A stretch of DNA of 64,000 nucleotides from Bacillus_BA songklensis (GTDB lineage Bacteria; Bacillota; Bacilli; Bacillales; Bacillaceae_H), in contig NZ_JBHRZT010000020.1 of the NCBI RefSeq assembly GCF_042649685.1, forward strand, positions 310,001-374,000, written 5' to 3'. The translations under genes and the position numbers were made by a program. How positions within the stretch are numbered: position 1 is the first letter of the stretch; each line of letters opens with the position of its first letter. Positions 16,984 through 26,616 of the stretch are shown here, piece after piece. The notes under the pieces were generated by a model. It was not told the DNA's origin and did no database searches. It saw only the letters and a list, made by a program, of their open reading frames with translations.

Positions 16984-19062
16984 TTAGTTCACCCCCAGCT
17001 CATTGACTAACTCGTTTAATACATGGACAGCATTCGTATGCAGTTCGATTATTTCCTTTGCACCAGCACAAATAAAAGCATCACGTTGGTTAGCTGGCTG
17101 TTTTCCGGCCACATATACGCGATGATGAGCAGATGCCAACTGCTGAATCACCTCTAATCCCAATTCCTCATAAAGCTCATCTGTTCCACAAAGAACAAAC
17201 ACTTCGCCTTGTTGTTCATTACACCATTGTACTGCTTCATTTGCAGAAGAAAGAGAGGTGCTTTGATCTACTTTAAATCCTCCTGACTGAAAAAATGATC
17301 GGGCCAGCTCAATTCGCGGCTTGCAGGCTTTTTCTTGACCGAGCACAACAAGATGAACTGTTAGCGGTTTTTGATGTACTTCCTCCATTTTTTCTACTCT
17401 CAATCTTAACTCTTCAAATTCGGCACTCTTTCGCCAATTACGAATAGGCTCCACATATTCCTTCGTGGATGAATCAGCTAATTGGTTCATCAATCCACTT
17501 ATTGTCGCTCCCTGTAAAACAGCATCAGCAAAAGCCGGGATGGACGGATGTTCGACCTTGATAGAGTTGCGGATCATTGCCTGTAATTGTGTTACACGCT
17601 TGTCGTAAAAATCTGTAACATTTAACGGCAGCTGATCATTCAAGCGTTCGGCTGGCTGGACATAATGTGTGATGCCAACTACCCGTTCTATGCGCGTCTG
17701 AACATCTTGTTGCCGCTTGACGAGCACATTTGAAAGCTGTTTTTGCACAAACTGCTGCTTCAACGCCTGAAACATGCCGCCTTGTTCTTCGATCTTCTGA
17801 AATAATTCCCATGCTTTCTCCGCTATCTCCTTCGTTAAAGCTTCAACATACCAAGAACCTCCAGCCGGATCAATGACTTTCGTCAAATAAGCTTCCTCTT
17901 TTAAGATATGCTGTGTGTTACGGGCAATCCGCTGTGAAAATTCATTGGACGGACGGATAAGACCGTCAAATGCTGTAACAGCCAGGCTATCTACTCCTCC
18001 TGTAACCGCAGCAAACGCCTCTATCGTCCCTCGAAGCATATTTGTATAGGCGTCATATTTCGTTTTTGTCGTCATGGATGTTTTCGCGTGAATATAAGGC
18101 CTGTACTGCCCGCTATCTCCCCCGAAAGCTTTAACCATTTTAGACCACAATAGTTTAAATGCCCGAAGTTTGGCGCTTTCCATAAATAAATGTGAACCGA
18201 CGGCAAAGGAGAAAGAAATGCGCGGCAATACTTCTTGTAATGATAATCCTTCTCTTAGGCAAACATCTATATATTCAACAGCTGTAGCGATGGCAAAGGC
18301 TAACTCTTGAACAGCATGAGCGCCGCCGTTATGATATGCTTCCATATCTACCACAATCGTCTTTAAGTTAGGGGCATTTGATTTAGTCCATTTCACCGCT
18401 TCGACCATCTGTTTATACATGTCAGGAAGAGAGAGCGGAGAACAGCCAGCTCCCGCTAAAGAGGCAAGCGGATCCGTTCCAACCGTTCCCGTTATACTTT
18501 CCATAGAAAGATGATGTTTGCGAGCATAAGCTGTTATGAATGATAGGAAAGGCAAAACAGTAAAGTTAGTCAAAATATGAAGGGGCGTTTTCTCTAAATC
18601 AATATTTTTAAACAAAATCTCTACATCCTGTAAACAACTGACAGGCACTCCGTCCCCTGCACGCTCTACAGGTGCTTGGTCAGAATCTTTCCCTTGTTTT
18701 GTTGCCGTATCGAGTTGAATGGCTAACATTGTTTGCCCTCTGCTTAATGCCGAAACAGCCAGCCGATTTGTCTCCTCAATAACAGGATGATTCATTTCTT
18801 GAGCAACGTCCCAAGCTTTTTCCACATACCCCGTTTCCCTGCTTCCCCTCACAAGACACCCTTCTCCCGGCAAATCATGAGTATGTATGAATGATTGTGT
18901 GTCTTCCGCCAAGTAAAGCGATTTCAAAAATATCTCTTCATAAGTCTTTGTATAAAGTGCTGAAACAGGTTTTCCCTTTAAGGTTCTTTCGACTTCTTTT
19001 TCCCACTCTTCGACACTAAGGGCAGTAAATTCGTCAAACGATAACCCGCCTTTTGTTTTCAT
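16984..19062 (-). CDS. mutA: methylmalonyl-CoA mutase small subunit
   Basis: Non-catalytic partner of MutB, 692 residues. It keeps the barrel fold (RNTQHILKEEAYLTKVIDPAGGSWYVE) and a C-terminal B12-like domain. That domain lacks the DxHxxG cobalt-ligand motif, the usual condition for the small subunit. ATG follows AAAGGGGAAAAGGG. First gene of the mutase operon, with about 120 bp of A/T-rich promoter region before the bkd terminator. Confidence 0.94.
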   Translation of the reverse strand: MKTKGGLSFDEFTALSVEEWEKEVERTLKGKPVSALYTKTYEEIFLKSLYLAEDTQSFIHTHDLPGEGCLVRGSRETGYVEKAWDVAQEMNHPVIEETNRLAVSALSRGQTMLAIQLDTATKQGKDSDQAPVERAGDGVPVSCLQDVEILFKNIDLEKTPLHILTNFTVLPFLSFITAYARKHHLSMESITGTVGTDPLASLAGAGCSPLSLPDMYKQMVEAVKWTKSNAPNLKTIVVDMEAYHNGGAHAVQELAFAIATAVEYIDVCLREGLSLQEVLPRISFSFAVGSHLFMESAKLRAFKLLWSKMVKAFGGDSGQYRPYIHAKTSMTTKTKYDAYTNMLRGTIEAFAAVTGGVDSLAVTAFDGLIRPSNEFSQRIARNTQHILKEEAYLTKVIDPAGGSWYVEALTKEIAEKAWELFQKIEEQGGMFQALKQQFVQKQLSNVLVKRQQDVQTRIERVVGITHYVQPAERLNDQLPLNVTDFYDKRVTQLQAMIRNSIKVEHPSIPAFADAVLQGATISGLMNQLADSSTKEYVEPIRNWRKSAEFEELRLRVEKMEEVHQKPLTVHLVVLGQEKACKPRIELARSFFQSGGFKVDQSTSLSSANEAVQWCNEQQGEVFVLCGTDELYEELGLEVIQQLASAHHRVYVAGKQPANQRDAFICAGAKEIIELHTNAVHVLNELVNELGVN

Positions 19063-19189
19063 CCCTTTTCCCCCTTTACCAAAAAATAATCAGAATAGTT
19101 TTTAATATTCTATGTTTTTATCTTAATATAAGAGCAATAAGGATATCAACGAGCAATTGCAATGTCCAATCTATACTTTGTCATACAGT

Positions 19190-19238
19190 AAAAAAAGAGA
19201 GTGGACGAGGGGCAGAAAATCCCCTTTCATCCACTCTC
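19190..19238 (-). terminator. terminator downstream of the bkd operon
   Basis: GAGAGTGGA (19197) pairs with TCCACTCTC (19238) around an inner GGGG/CCCC stem. On the minus strand it is followed by seven T residues. It lies after the repeat element that follows bkdB. Confidence 0.78.
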
Positions 19239-19311
19239 CCATATTCTTCTGCCAAGCTTTCTTTTTTTTGCAAAGGGCCATACCGGTTTTAGTATTTTTG
19301 ACTCATTTGTG

Positions 19312-19443
19312 CGAAGCGGCTTCATGTCCAGCTGCAGCGGCTAGGGACTCGCGTCACTTCACCTTCTTCCTCAGAAGCAAAAAGCGCTTCTGGTGAAGAA
19401 GCTTCCAGCGCGTGTCGTCCCTGGACGAGCCGCTTCCGCTTTT
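19312..19443. repeat. long extragenic palindromic element
   Basis: A 130-bp, G/C-richer block between bkdB and its terminator that folds on itself. GCGAAGCGGC pairs with GCCGCTTCCGC at the ends, TGTCCAG with CTGGACG, AGGGAC with GTCCCT, and an inner CTTCTTCC/AGAAG hairpin follows. It codes for nothing recognisable. It resembles extragenic palindromic repeats I recall from Bacillus and Geobacillus genomes; copy number cannot be judged from one window. Confidence 0.65.
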
Positions 19444-19447
19444 CTTT

Positions 19448-20716
19448 TTAATAAATGGACGTGTGCTGTGGCGTGATGTTTTCAATAATTTCTTTCACCC
19501 GAGCCAAAAATCTTCCGCAAACTAATCCATCTAACACACGGTGATCCAAAGACAGGCACAAGTTGACCATATCTCGTACCGCAATCATTCCATTGTTCAT
19601 CACAACAGGACGCTTCACGATGGATTCTATTTGCAAAATAGCTGCCTGGGGATAGTTGATAATGCCCATCGATTGGACTGAACCAAACGAACCGGTATTA
19701 TTTACCGTAAATGTGCCGCCTTGCATATCTTCAGGACGCAGCTTGCTGTTTCTGGCTTTACCCGCCAGTTCAGTAATTTCACGGGCAATTCCTTTTATCG
19801 TTTTTTCATCTGCATACTTAATGACCGGAACAAATAATGCATCCTCCGTCGCTACCGCAATGGATATATGAATATCTTTCTTTTGGATGATCGTATCCCC
19901 TGCCCACATAGAATTAATTTGCGGGAATTCTTTTAATGCCTGGGCAACAGCTTTCACAAAGAAAGCGAAATACGTCAAATTGAATCCTTCTTTTTTCTTG
20001 AATTCATCTTTGACAGCATTGCGGTATTCCACCAAATTTGTAGCGTCTACTTCTACCATGGTCCAGGCATGAGGAATTTCATGTTTACTGCGCAGCATGT
20101 TGGCCGCAATGGCTTTTCGAACACCTGAAACAGGGATTTCCGTATCTCTAGCCTGTGATGTTAAAGCAAGAGAAGGAGCAGCCGGTTGTTTGGCAGGCTC
20201 TGTTCTTACAGGGGCCTCCGCTCTTTCCACAGGCTTGGCAGGATGGTGTAATGTCGGGATTTGTCCGGATTCGATCAGCTTCAATAAGTCCTTCCTTGTA
20301 ATCCTTCCCCCTGCTCCCGTTCCTTCTACCAATCCCAAATCAATGGAATGTTCCTGAGCTAAGCGCAGTACAGCAGGAGAATATCGGTGTTTTTGCGAAA
20401 CGTCCTTTTTTTCTTTCACTGCCGCAGCTGTCGTTTCTTGTTTTTCTGGAGCAGCCGGAGCTTGAGAAGTGCTGTCTGCCACTTCCACTAAACAAATGAC
20501 TTCTCCAACCGAAAGTGTGTCGCCTTCTTGTGCGACAAGCTCTTTAATAACACCGGAAAAAGAAGATGGAACTTCCGCGTTCACTTTATCTGTCATGACT
20601 TCAGCAATCGGATCATATTTGTTTACTTGGTCCCCTGGGGAAACAAGCCATTTACTGATTGTTCCCTCCGTGACACTTTCTCCAAGCTGAGGCATTGTCA
20701 ATTTTTCAGTCGCCAT
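19448..20716 (-). CDS. bkdB: branched-chain 2-oxoacid dehydrogenase E2 (lipoamide acyltransferase)
   Basis: Core of the complex; transfers branched acyl groups from lipoate to CoA. Order of domains: lipoyl domain (lipoyl-lysine in EVMTDKVNAEVPS, about residue 43), Ala/Pro/Glu linker, peripheral-subunit-binding domain (SPAVLRLAQEHSIDLGLVEG, about 115-150), second linker, and catalytic domain with the HRVLDG active-site motif near the C-terminus. The 422 residues carry a single lipoyl domain. ATG follows AAAAGGAGG. Last gene of the operon. Confidence 0.95.
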   Translation of the reverse strand: MATEKLTMPQLGESVTEGTISKWLVSPGDQVNKYDPIAEVMTDKVNAEVPSSFSGVIKELVAQEGDTLSVGEVICLVEVADSTSQAPAAPEKQETTAAAVKEKKDVSQKHRYSPAVLRLAQEHSIDLGLVEGTGAGGRITRKDLLKLIESGQIPTLHHPAKPVERAEAPVRTEPAKQPAAPSLALTSQARDTEIPVSGVRKAIAANMLRSKHEIPHAWTMVEVDATNLVEYRNAVKDEFKKKEGFNLTYFAFFVKAVAQALKEFPQINSMWAGDTIIQKKDIHISIAVATEDALFVPVIKYADEKTIKGIAREITELAGKARNSKLRPEDMQGGTFTVNNTGSFGSVQSMGIINYPQAAILQIESIVKRPVVMNNGMIAVRDMVNLCLSLDHRVLDGLVCGRFLARVKEIIENITPQHTSIY

Positions 20717-20734
20717 CCGTAAAACCTCCTTTTG

Positions 20735-21718
20735 TTAAAACTCTGCTAATTCCCTCATTGCTTTTTCAACTTCATCCGGATTGACCATAAAGAACTTTTC
20801 CATTGTAGGAGCATATGGCATGGCTGGAATATCAGGACCGGCTAATCGTTTGATCGGTGCATCCAGATCAAACAAACAATGTTCGGCGATAATGGCAGCC
20901 ACTTCACTCATGACGCTGCCTTCCTTGTTATCTTCTGTTACCAATAATACTTTTCCAGTCTTGGAAGCCGCTTCGATAATTGCTTCTTTATCTAAAGGGT
21001 AAACGGTGCGTAAATCAACAACATGCGCAGAAATTCCATCGGCAGCAAGCTTTTCTGCTGCCTGCAAAGCAAAGTGGACACATAATCCATATGTGATAAC
21101 CGTGATGTCGTCACCTTGACGCTTTACGTCCGCTTTTCCAATTGGAAGGACATAATCATCTTCCGGTACTTCTCCTTTAATCAATCGATATGCGCGTTTA
21201 TGCTCGAAGAATAGAACCGGATCATCGTCTCGGATGGCTGCTTTTAACAACCCTTTCACGTCATAAGGGGTAGAAGGCATGACAATTTTCAACCCGGGCT
21301 GGCTGGCAAACATCGCTTCAACAGATTGGGAATGGTAAAGGGCTCCGTGTACTCCTCCTCCATACGGCGCACGGATGGTAATCGGACAATTCCAATCGTT
21401 ATTGGAACGGTAGCGGATTCTCGCTGCCTCCGAGACGATTTGGTTAACAGCCGGCATAATGAAATCAGCAAATTGAATTTCTGCTATCGGTCGCATTCCG
21501 TACATCGCCGCACCGATTCCCACTCCGACAATCGCTGATTCAGCCAATGGTGTATCAATGACGCGCTGCTCACCAAATTGTTCATACAAACCATTTGTCG
21601 CCTTAAATACCCCTCCTTTTCGCCCGACATCTTCGCCAAGCACAAATACCTTGGAGTCTTTTTCCATTTCTTCGCGTATGGCCATTGTTACGGCATCAAT
21701 ATATGAAATAACCGGCAT
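20735..21718 (-). CDS. bkdAB: branched-chain 2-oxoacid dehydrogenase E1 beta subunit
   Basis: Beta subunit of the thiamine-diphosphate-dependent decarboxylase. Transketolase pyrimidine-binding domain (GEDVGRKGGVFKATNGL; EIQFADFI) and C-terminal domain (LLVTEDNKEGSVMSEV) are clear. Starting at MPVISYIDAV (ATG 21718, after AAGGGGGAG) gives 327 residues, the family norm; the frame upstream to 21748 lacks a site. 14 bp after bkdAA. Confidence 0.94.
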   Translation of the reverse strand: MPVISYIDAVTMAIREEMEKDSKVFVLGEDVGRKGGVFKATNGLYEQFGEQRVIDTPLAESAIVGVGIGAAMYGMRPIAEIQFADFIMPAVNQIVSEAARIRYRSNNDWNCPITIRAPYGGGVHGALYHSQSVEAMFASQPGLKIVMPSTPYDVKGLLKAAIRDDDPVLFFEHKRAYRLIKGEVPEDDYVLPIGKADVKRQGDDITVITYGLCVHFALQAAEKLAADGISAHVVDLRTVYPLDKEAIIEAASKTGKVLLVTEDNKEGSVMSEVAAIIAEHCLFDLDAPIKRLAGPDIPAMPYAPTMEKFFMVNPDEVEKAMRELAEF

Positions 21719-21731
21719 CTTCTTCTCCCCC

Positions 21732-22721
21732 TTACTCTCCATATACATGTTTCAACGCGTATTCAGCTTCCGCATACGGCGCACTTTCTGCATAATCGGT
21801 CGCTTCGTTTACCGTTTCCGTCACTTTATTGGCCAATTCCGCTTCCTTTTCATCCGTCAAAACCCCTGCCTCTTTCAAATAAGCCGCAAATTTGATAATC
21901 GGGTCATTTTTTCTTGCTTCAGAACGTTCCTCTTCCGCACGATAAGCGCGGTCGTCATCATCGCTCGAGTGGGCAGTGAGCCTATAGGAAACCGCTTCGA
22001 TAAGGGTCGGCCCCTCACCTTTCCGTGCTCGATCAGCCGCTTCTTTGACGGCTTGATACACTTCAAGAGGGTCGGTCCCATCCACTGTAATCCCGGGCAT
22101 TCCGTATCCAACGGCACGGTCGGACACTTTCTCACAGGCTAATTGCTTCTCTATCGGTACTGAAATCGCATATTTGTTATTCTCACACATAAAAATGACA
22201 GGCAGCTTATGGACACCCGCAAAGTTAGCTCCTTCGTGGAAATCTCCCTGGTTTGAAGAGCCTTCGCCAAATGTTACAAAACTCACCAAATCTTTTCCTT
22301 CCATCTTACCTGCCAAAGCAATGCCTACTGCATGTGGAACTTGTGTTGTAACAGGCGATGAGCCTGTTACGATACGATTCTTTCTGTGACCAAAGTGTCC
22401 CGGCATCTGTCTTCCGCCGGAATTGGGATCCTCGGCTTTGGCAAAACCTGATAGCATTAAGTCTCTTGCCGTCTGACCGAATGTTAAAACCACACCCATG
22501 TCCCGGTAATAAGGAAGAACGTAATCTTTCTCTCTATCTAACGCAAAAGCAGCTCCCACTTGGGCTGCTTCCTGCCCCTGGCAGGAAATCACGAACGGGA
22601 CCTTCCCTGCACGATTCAACAGCCACATGCGTTCATCAAGCTTACGTGCTAATAACATCGTTTCAAACATACTTAATACTTGATCATCGTTTAATCCAAG
22701 TGTCTCGTGACGTTTTGTCAT
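21732..22721 (-). CDS. bkdAA: branched-chain 2-oxoacid dehydrogenase E1 alpha subunit
   Basis: Binds thiamine diphosphate and decarboxylates the 2-oxo acids of Val, Leu and Ile. The ThDP motif is seen as TFGEGSSNQGDFHEGANFAG followed by the Asn in CENNKYAIS. The phosphorylation-loop-like segment YRLTAHSSDDD near residue 270 is present. Of two in-frame ATGs, 22721 has correct spacing (eight bases) from AAGGAGG; 22727 is too close. Confidence 0.94.
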   Translation of the reverse strand: MTKRHETLGLNDDQVLSMFETMLLARKLDERMWLLNRAGKVPFVISCQGQEAAQVGAAFALDREKDYVLPYYRDMGVVLTFGQTARDLMLSGFAKAEDPNSGGRQMPGHFGHRKNRIVTGSSPVTTQVPHAVGIALAGKMEGKDLVSFVTFGEGSSNQGDFHEGANFAGVHKLPVIFMCENNKYAISVPIEKQLACEKVSDRAVGYGMPGITVDGTDPLEVYQAVKEAADRARKGEGPTLIEAVSYRLTAHSSDDDDRAYRAEEERSEARKNDPIIKFAAYLKEAGVLTDEKEAELANKVTETVNEATDYAESAPYAEAEYALKHVYGE

Positions 22722-22745
22722 AGTCATACCCTCCTTAGGTCGCTT

Positions 22746-24167
22746 TTAAAAATGGATAGCCTTTCCGTCAACCGCCAATGCTGCTTCTCCAATCGCTTCT
22801 GATAAGCTAGGGTGCGGATGAATCGTATGAGCCACTTCCCACGGGGTGGCATCTAACACTTTGGCCAATCCGGCTTCTGAAATCATATCGGTCACGCGGG
22901 GCCCGATCATATGGATACCTAAAATATCATCCGATTCGCTATTGGCTATGATTTTTACAAATCCTGCCGCATCACCGTAGATAAGTGCCTTGCCAACTGC
23001 CTTAAAAGGAAATTTCCCGACTTTTAACTGATATCCTTTTTCCATTGCTTCTTGTTCCGTCAGTCCTATGCTAGCCACTTCCGGGCTGCTGTAAACACAT
23101 TTAGAAATAGTTTCATAGTGCAGCGGCAATGGATTGTTGCCAGCAATGTGTTCAACGGCTACAATTCCTTCATGTGAGGCGACATGGGCAAGCTGCATTC
23201 CTCCAATCACATCACCAATAGCATAAATATGAGGCTCTTTCGTTTGATAAAAGGCATTCGTTTGAACAAATCCTTTCTCCACCACAATATCTGTATTCTC
23301 AATTCCCAAGTTCTCAATATTCGCCTGTCTCCCAACTGAAACTAGCAGTTTATCGGCCTTAAACTCTTTTTTATCCTCGTTTATCTCAGCCTCAATTGAA
23401 ACTCCCCCTTCTATTTTGAGCGTTTCTGGAAGTACTTGGGCACGTGTAACGATCTTAATTCCTCTTTTCTTTAAAACCTGCTCCATCTCTTTAGAAATCT
23501 CTTCATCTTCTGTCGGTAGAATGCGAGGGCTATACTCAATTACGGTTACGTCAACATCAAAATCACGCAGCATTGAGGCCCACTCGATACCAATCACACC
23601 ACCGCCGACAATAACAATGGATGAGGGGAGTTCAGACATTCGGAGCGCTTCGTCCGAAGTCATGACATATTGACCGTCCACGTTTAATCCTGGCAGCGTT
23701 CGAGGCCTTGAGCCTGTCGCAATCAACACGTTTTTTGGTAAAATCATCTCATTCTCTTCCCCATTGTTCATTTCAACAGAAATGGTTCCAGGCATCGGAG
23801 AGAAAATAGATGGGCCTAAAATACGTCCTATTCCTTCATATACATCAATTTTCCCTTTCTTCATCAAATGCTGGACACCTTTGTAAAGCTGGTTGACAAT
23901 GGCTTGTTTCCTCTCCTGCACTTTTGAAAAGTTCAAGCCTACAGAAGGGGCTGTAACCCCGAATTCTTCTGCCTTTTTGGCCGTTACATATACTTCTGCG
24001 CTTCTTAGGAGCGCTTTACTCGGAATGCATCCGGCATGGAGACATGTTCCGCCAAGTTTGTTTTTCTCAATGACAGCTACCTTTAACCCAAGTTGGGCAG
24101 CACGAATCGCCGCCACATAACCTCCTGTTCCCCCCCCGAGAATGGCTAAGTCATATTCAATCGTCAT
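22746..24167 (-). CDS. lpdV: dihydrolipoamide dehydrogenase (E3) of the bkd complex
   Basis: Flavoprotein that reoxidises dihydrolipoyl groups with NAD. FAD motif GGGTGGYVAAIRAAQLG at the N-terminus, redox disulfide GGTCLHAGCIPSKALL near residue 40, NAD-binding GGGVIGIEWASMLRDF near 185, and the dimer-interface histidine motif HTIHPHPSLSEA at the C-terminus. 473 residues. ATG follows AAGGAGGG. Confidence 0.95.
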   Translation of the reverse strand: MTIEYDLAILGGGTGGYVAAIRAAQLGLKVAVIEKNKLGGTCLHAGCIPSKALLRSAEVYVTAKKAEEFGVTAPSVGLNFSKVQERKQAIVNQLYKGVQHLMKKGKIDVYEGIGRILGPSIFSPMPGTISVEMNNGEENEMILPKNVLIATGSRPRTLPGLNVDGQYVMTSDEALRMSELPSSIVIVGGGVIGIEWASMLRDFDVDVTVIEYSPRILPTEDEEISKEMEQVLKKRGIKIVTRAQVLPETLKIEGGVSIEAEINEDKKEFKADKLLVSVGRQANIENLGIENTDIVVEKGFVQTNAFYQTKEPHIYAIGDVIGGMQLAHVASHEGIVAVEHIAGNNPLPLHYETISKCVYSSPEVASIGLTEQEAMEKGYQLKVGKFPFKAVGKALIYGDAAGFVKIIANSESDDILGIHMIGPRVTDMISEAGLAKVLDATPWEVAHTIHPHPSLSEAIGEAALAVDGKAIHF

Positions 24168-24187
24168 GACGCAATCCCTCCTTACGG

Positions 24188-25294
24188 CTAAAATATGGTC
24201 GTTTTCACTTTGTTTCCTGTATACTCTTTTGCTTGTTCTTCACCGCGCAATACACGCAAGGCTCCTTCGGCTAATGCCTGTAGCTCGTTTTCTCCTGGAT
24301 GAATCATCACATCGGCGATCCAATTCACCCGCTCCATGATAAGATGAACGAATTCTTTTGTATAGGCAAGACCGCCTGTCAAAATGATGGCATCCACCTT
24401 TCCGTTTACAACGGTGCTTACCGCTCCGATTTCCTTGGCAACTTGATAAGCCATCGCTTCAAAGGCGAGACGGGCTTTTTTATCTCCTTTTCGAATCATC
24501 TCTTCTACTTTCCTTGCATTCGACGTTCCTAGATAACCCGCAAGGCCCCCTTGACCGACAAGCATTTTCATCACTTCATCACGGTAATACTTACCGGAAA
24601 AGCAGAGGGAAACTAGATCTCCAGCCGGCACCGTTCCTGCACGCTCGGGGCTGAATGGCCCGTCTCCATGCAATCCATTATTTACATCAATGACTTTTCC
24701 ATGTTTATGTACACCAACTGTAATCCCTCCGCCCATATGGACAACAATCAACTGCAAATCCTCGTACCGCTTATTCAATTGTTTGGCCGCCCTCCTTGCT
24801 ACAGCTTTTTGATTCAGCGCATGAAAAATACTTTTTCGTTCGATAAGGGGCATGCCGGATAAACGGGCAATCGTTTCTAATTCATCGACTACAACAGGGT
24901 CCACGATAAAAGCAGGAATATTAAGGCCCGATGCGATTTCAAATGCAATGACCCCTCCTAGATTAGAAGCATGCTGTCCTGCAAACCCTTCTCTTAAATC
25001 ATTTAACATCAAGTCGTTTACTTCGTATGTTCCTCCTTCAATGGGCCGCAATAATCCGCCCCGTCCACATACAGCATCCAGCTTTGAGAGATTAATTCCT
25101 TCTTGGTCAAGTGCTTCTAGAATGGTTTGCTTACGAAAATCGTGCTGATCAAAAATAGTCTTATATCCACTTAATTCGTCAATGTCATAACGAATGATTC
25201 TCTCAAAAATTGGGACTTCATTTTGAAAAACCCCGATTTTTGTAGACGTGGAGCCCGGATTCATCACGAGGATGCGATAATCTTTCGTATCCAA
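24188..25294 (-). CDS. buk: butyrate (branched-chain fatty acid) kinase
   Basis: ASKHA-fold acetokinase-family enzyme that makes ATP from acyl phosphate. The phosphate-binding motif NPGSTSTKIGVF is at the N-terminus, the second motif VVHMGGGITVG is near residue 180, and ILTGGLAYTKEFV near 300. 368 residues. The start is TTG after AGGAGGATGAAAG. With Ptb it would allow substrate-level phosphorylation from isovaleryl-, isobutyryl- and 2-methylbutyryl-CoA. Confidence 0.94.
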   Translation of the reverse strand: MDTKDYRILVMNPGSTSTKIGVFQNEVPIFERIIRYDIDELSGYKTIFDQHDFRKQTILEALDQEGINLSKLDAVCGRGGLLRPIEGGTYEVNDLMLNDLREGFAGQHASNLGGVIAFEIASGLNIPAFIVDPVVVDELETIARLSGMPLIERKSIFHALNQKAVARRAAKQLNKRYEDLQLIVVHMGGGITVGVHKHGKVIDVNNGLHGDGPFSPERAGTVPAGDLVSLCFSGKYYRDEVMKMLVGQGGLAGYLGTSNARKVEEMIRKGDKKARLAFEAMAYQVAKEIGAVSTVVNGKVDAIILTGGLAYTKEFVHLIMERVNWIADVMIHPGENELQALAEGALRVLRGEEQAKEYTGNKVKTTIF

Positions 25295-25332
25295 CTTTCA
25301 TCCTCCTAAACATTAAAATACGACGGGAAAAT

Positions 25333-25482
25333 GGGGATGACCCACAACCACAAAAAACACATGATTTTAGGTCACCCATCAAATGAATCGTCCTAAAAAC
25401 ACAGTAGAATCAAGAGTTTTATCGACGGTTCATTTCAGTTTTAAAACAGGATATCTTTTTTAAAAACTTATGGGTCAGCCCC
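25333..25482. mobile_element. MITE-like element with 12-bp terminal inverted repeats
   Basis: A 150-bp non-coding block between bcd and buk. Its ends are GGGGATGACCCA and TGGGTCAGCCCC, matching 11 of 12 bases as inverted repeats. Such GGGGCTGACCCA ends resemble termini of some Bacillus insertion sequences. No transposase remains and no target duplication is obvious. In mRNA the ends could pair and form a hairpin inside the bkd transcript. Confidence 0.5.
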
Positions 25483-25510
25483 ACTTCCGTGACAGGAACT
25501 GCCATATAAC

Positions 25511-26614
25511 TCAGCTGTTGCGACGGCGACTCAAAACATGGTGGCTGTTTTGTAAAAATTGACTGCGTGAATTTCTCACTCTCTCGATCCGTTCCTCTGC
25601 CAAACGATCAGCTGCAGCATATGTTGGGATATCATCACGTTTCGAAATTTCTAATACCCGTTCGATATTATGATAAATTCCTTCCACCTTTTTCAACGCA
25701 CGCTCATGATTATAGCCATATAATTCGTCAGCTACGTTAATAACACCTCCGGCATTAATAACGTAATCCGGAGCATACACAATTCCCATTTCATGGATTA
25801 AATCCCCATGCCGCGTTTCTTTTAATTGGTTATTGGCTGCACCCGCGATTACCTTTGCTTTTAGCTGCGGAATTGTTGAGTCGTTAATCGTTGCACCTAG
25901 TGCACATGGAGCATAAATATCACAACTCACACTGTAAATTTCATTTGGATCCACCACTTTTGCGCCGAATGCTTCAACAGCACGTTGAACGGCTTCTTTG
26001 TTAATATCTGTTATAATGAGTTGCGTTCCCTCTCCATGCAAATGTTTGCAAAGGTTGAATGCAACGTTCCCTACTCCCTGCACAGCAACTACTTTTCCTT
26101 CCAAAGAGTCTGTTCCAAATGCCGCTTTGGCCGCAGCCTTCATTCCTTTATATACCCCGTATGCCGTGACAGGAGAAGGGTTACCCGAGGAACCGAAAGC
26201 GGGTGATACTCCTGTAACATAATCCGTCTCCTGGTAAATAATATCCATATCTTCTACTGTTGTACCTACATCCTCAGCGGTAATGTAACGGCCATTTAAC
26301 CCTTGAATATAGCGGCCGAATGCCCTAAACATTTCTTCACTTTTATCTTTTCGAGGGTCGCCGATAATAACGGTCTTCCCTCCACCCAGATTCAGTCCTG
26401 CAGCTGCATTTTTATAAGTCATTCCTCTTGCCAGGCGAAGAGCATCTTCAATGGCCGCTTCTTCTGATTCATATGTCCACATCCTTGTTCCCCCAAGAGC
26501 TGGACCTAGCGTTGTATCATGGATCGCTATAATTGCCTTTAAACCCGATTGTTTGTCTTGGCAAAAGACCAATTGCTCATAATCATATGTCTCCATATAT
26601 TTAAAAATTTCCAT
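25511..26614 (-). CDS. bcd: leucine dehydrogenase (branched-chain amino acid dehydrogenase)
   Basis: NAD-dependent oxidative deamination of Leu, Val and Ile to their 2-oxo acids, feeding the bkd complex. Catalytic lysines are in the motifs LGGTRMWTY and GLNLGGGKTVIIGDP (about 80). The NAD fold VVAVQGVGNVAFNLCKHL is near 175. Starting at ATG 26614 (seven bases after GGGAGG) gives 367 residues. The C-terminus is slightly basic and longer than usual (SRSQFLQNSHHVLSRRRNS). Confidence 0.95.
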   Translation of the reverse strand: MEIFKYMETYDYEQLVFCQDKQSGLKAIIAIHDTTLGPALGGTRMWTYESEEAAIEDALRLARGMTYKNAAAGLNLGGGKTVIIGDPRKDKSEEMFRAFGRYIQGLNGRYITAEDVGTTVEDMDIIYQETDYVTGVSPAFGSSGNPSPVTAYGVYKGMKAAAKAAFGTDSLEGKVVAVQGVGNVAFNLCKHLHGEGTQLIITDINKEAVQRAVEAFGAKVVDPNEIYSVSCDIYAPCALGATINDSTIPQLKAKVIAGAANNQLKETRHGDLIHEMGIVYAPDYVINAGGVINVADELYGYNHERALKKVEGIYHNIERVLEISKRDDIPTYAAADRLAEERIERVRNSRSQFLQNSHHVLSRRRNS

Positions 26615-26616
26615 GT

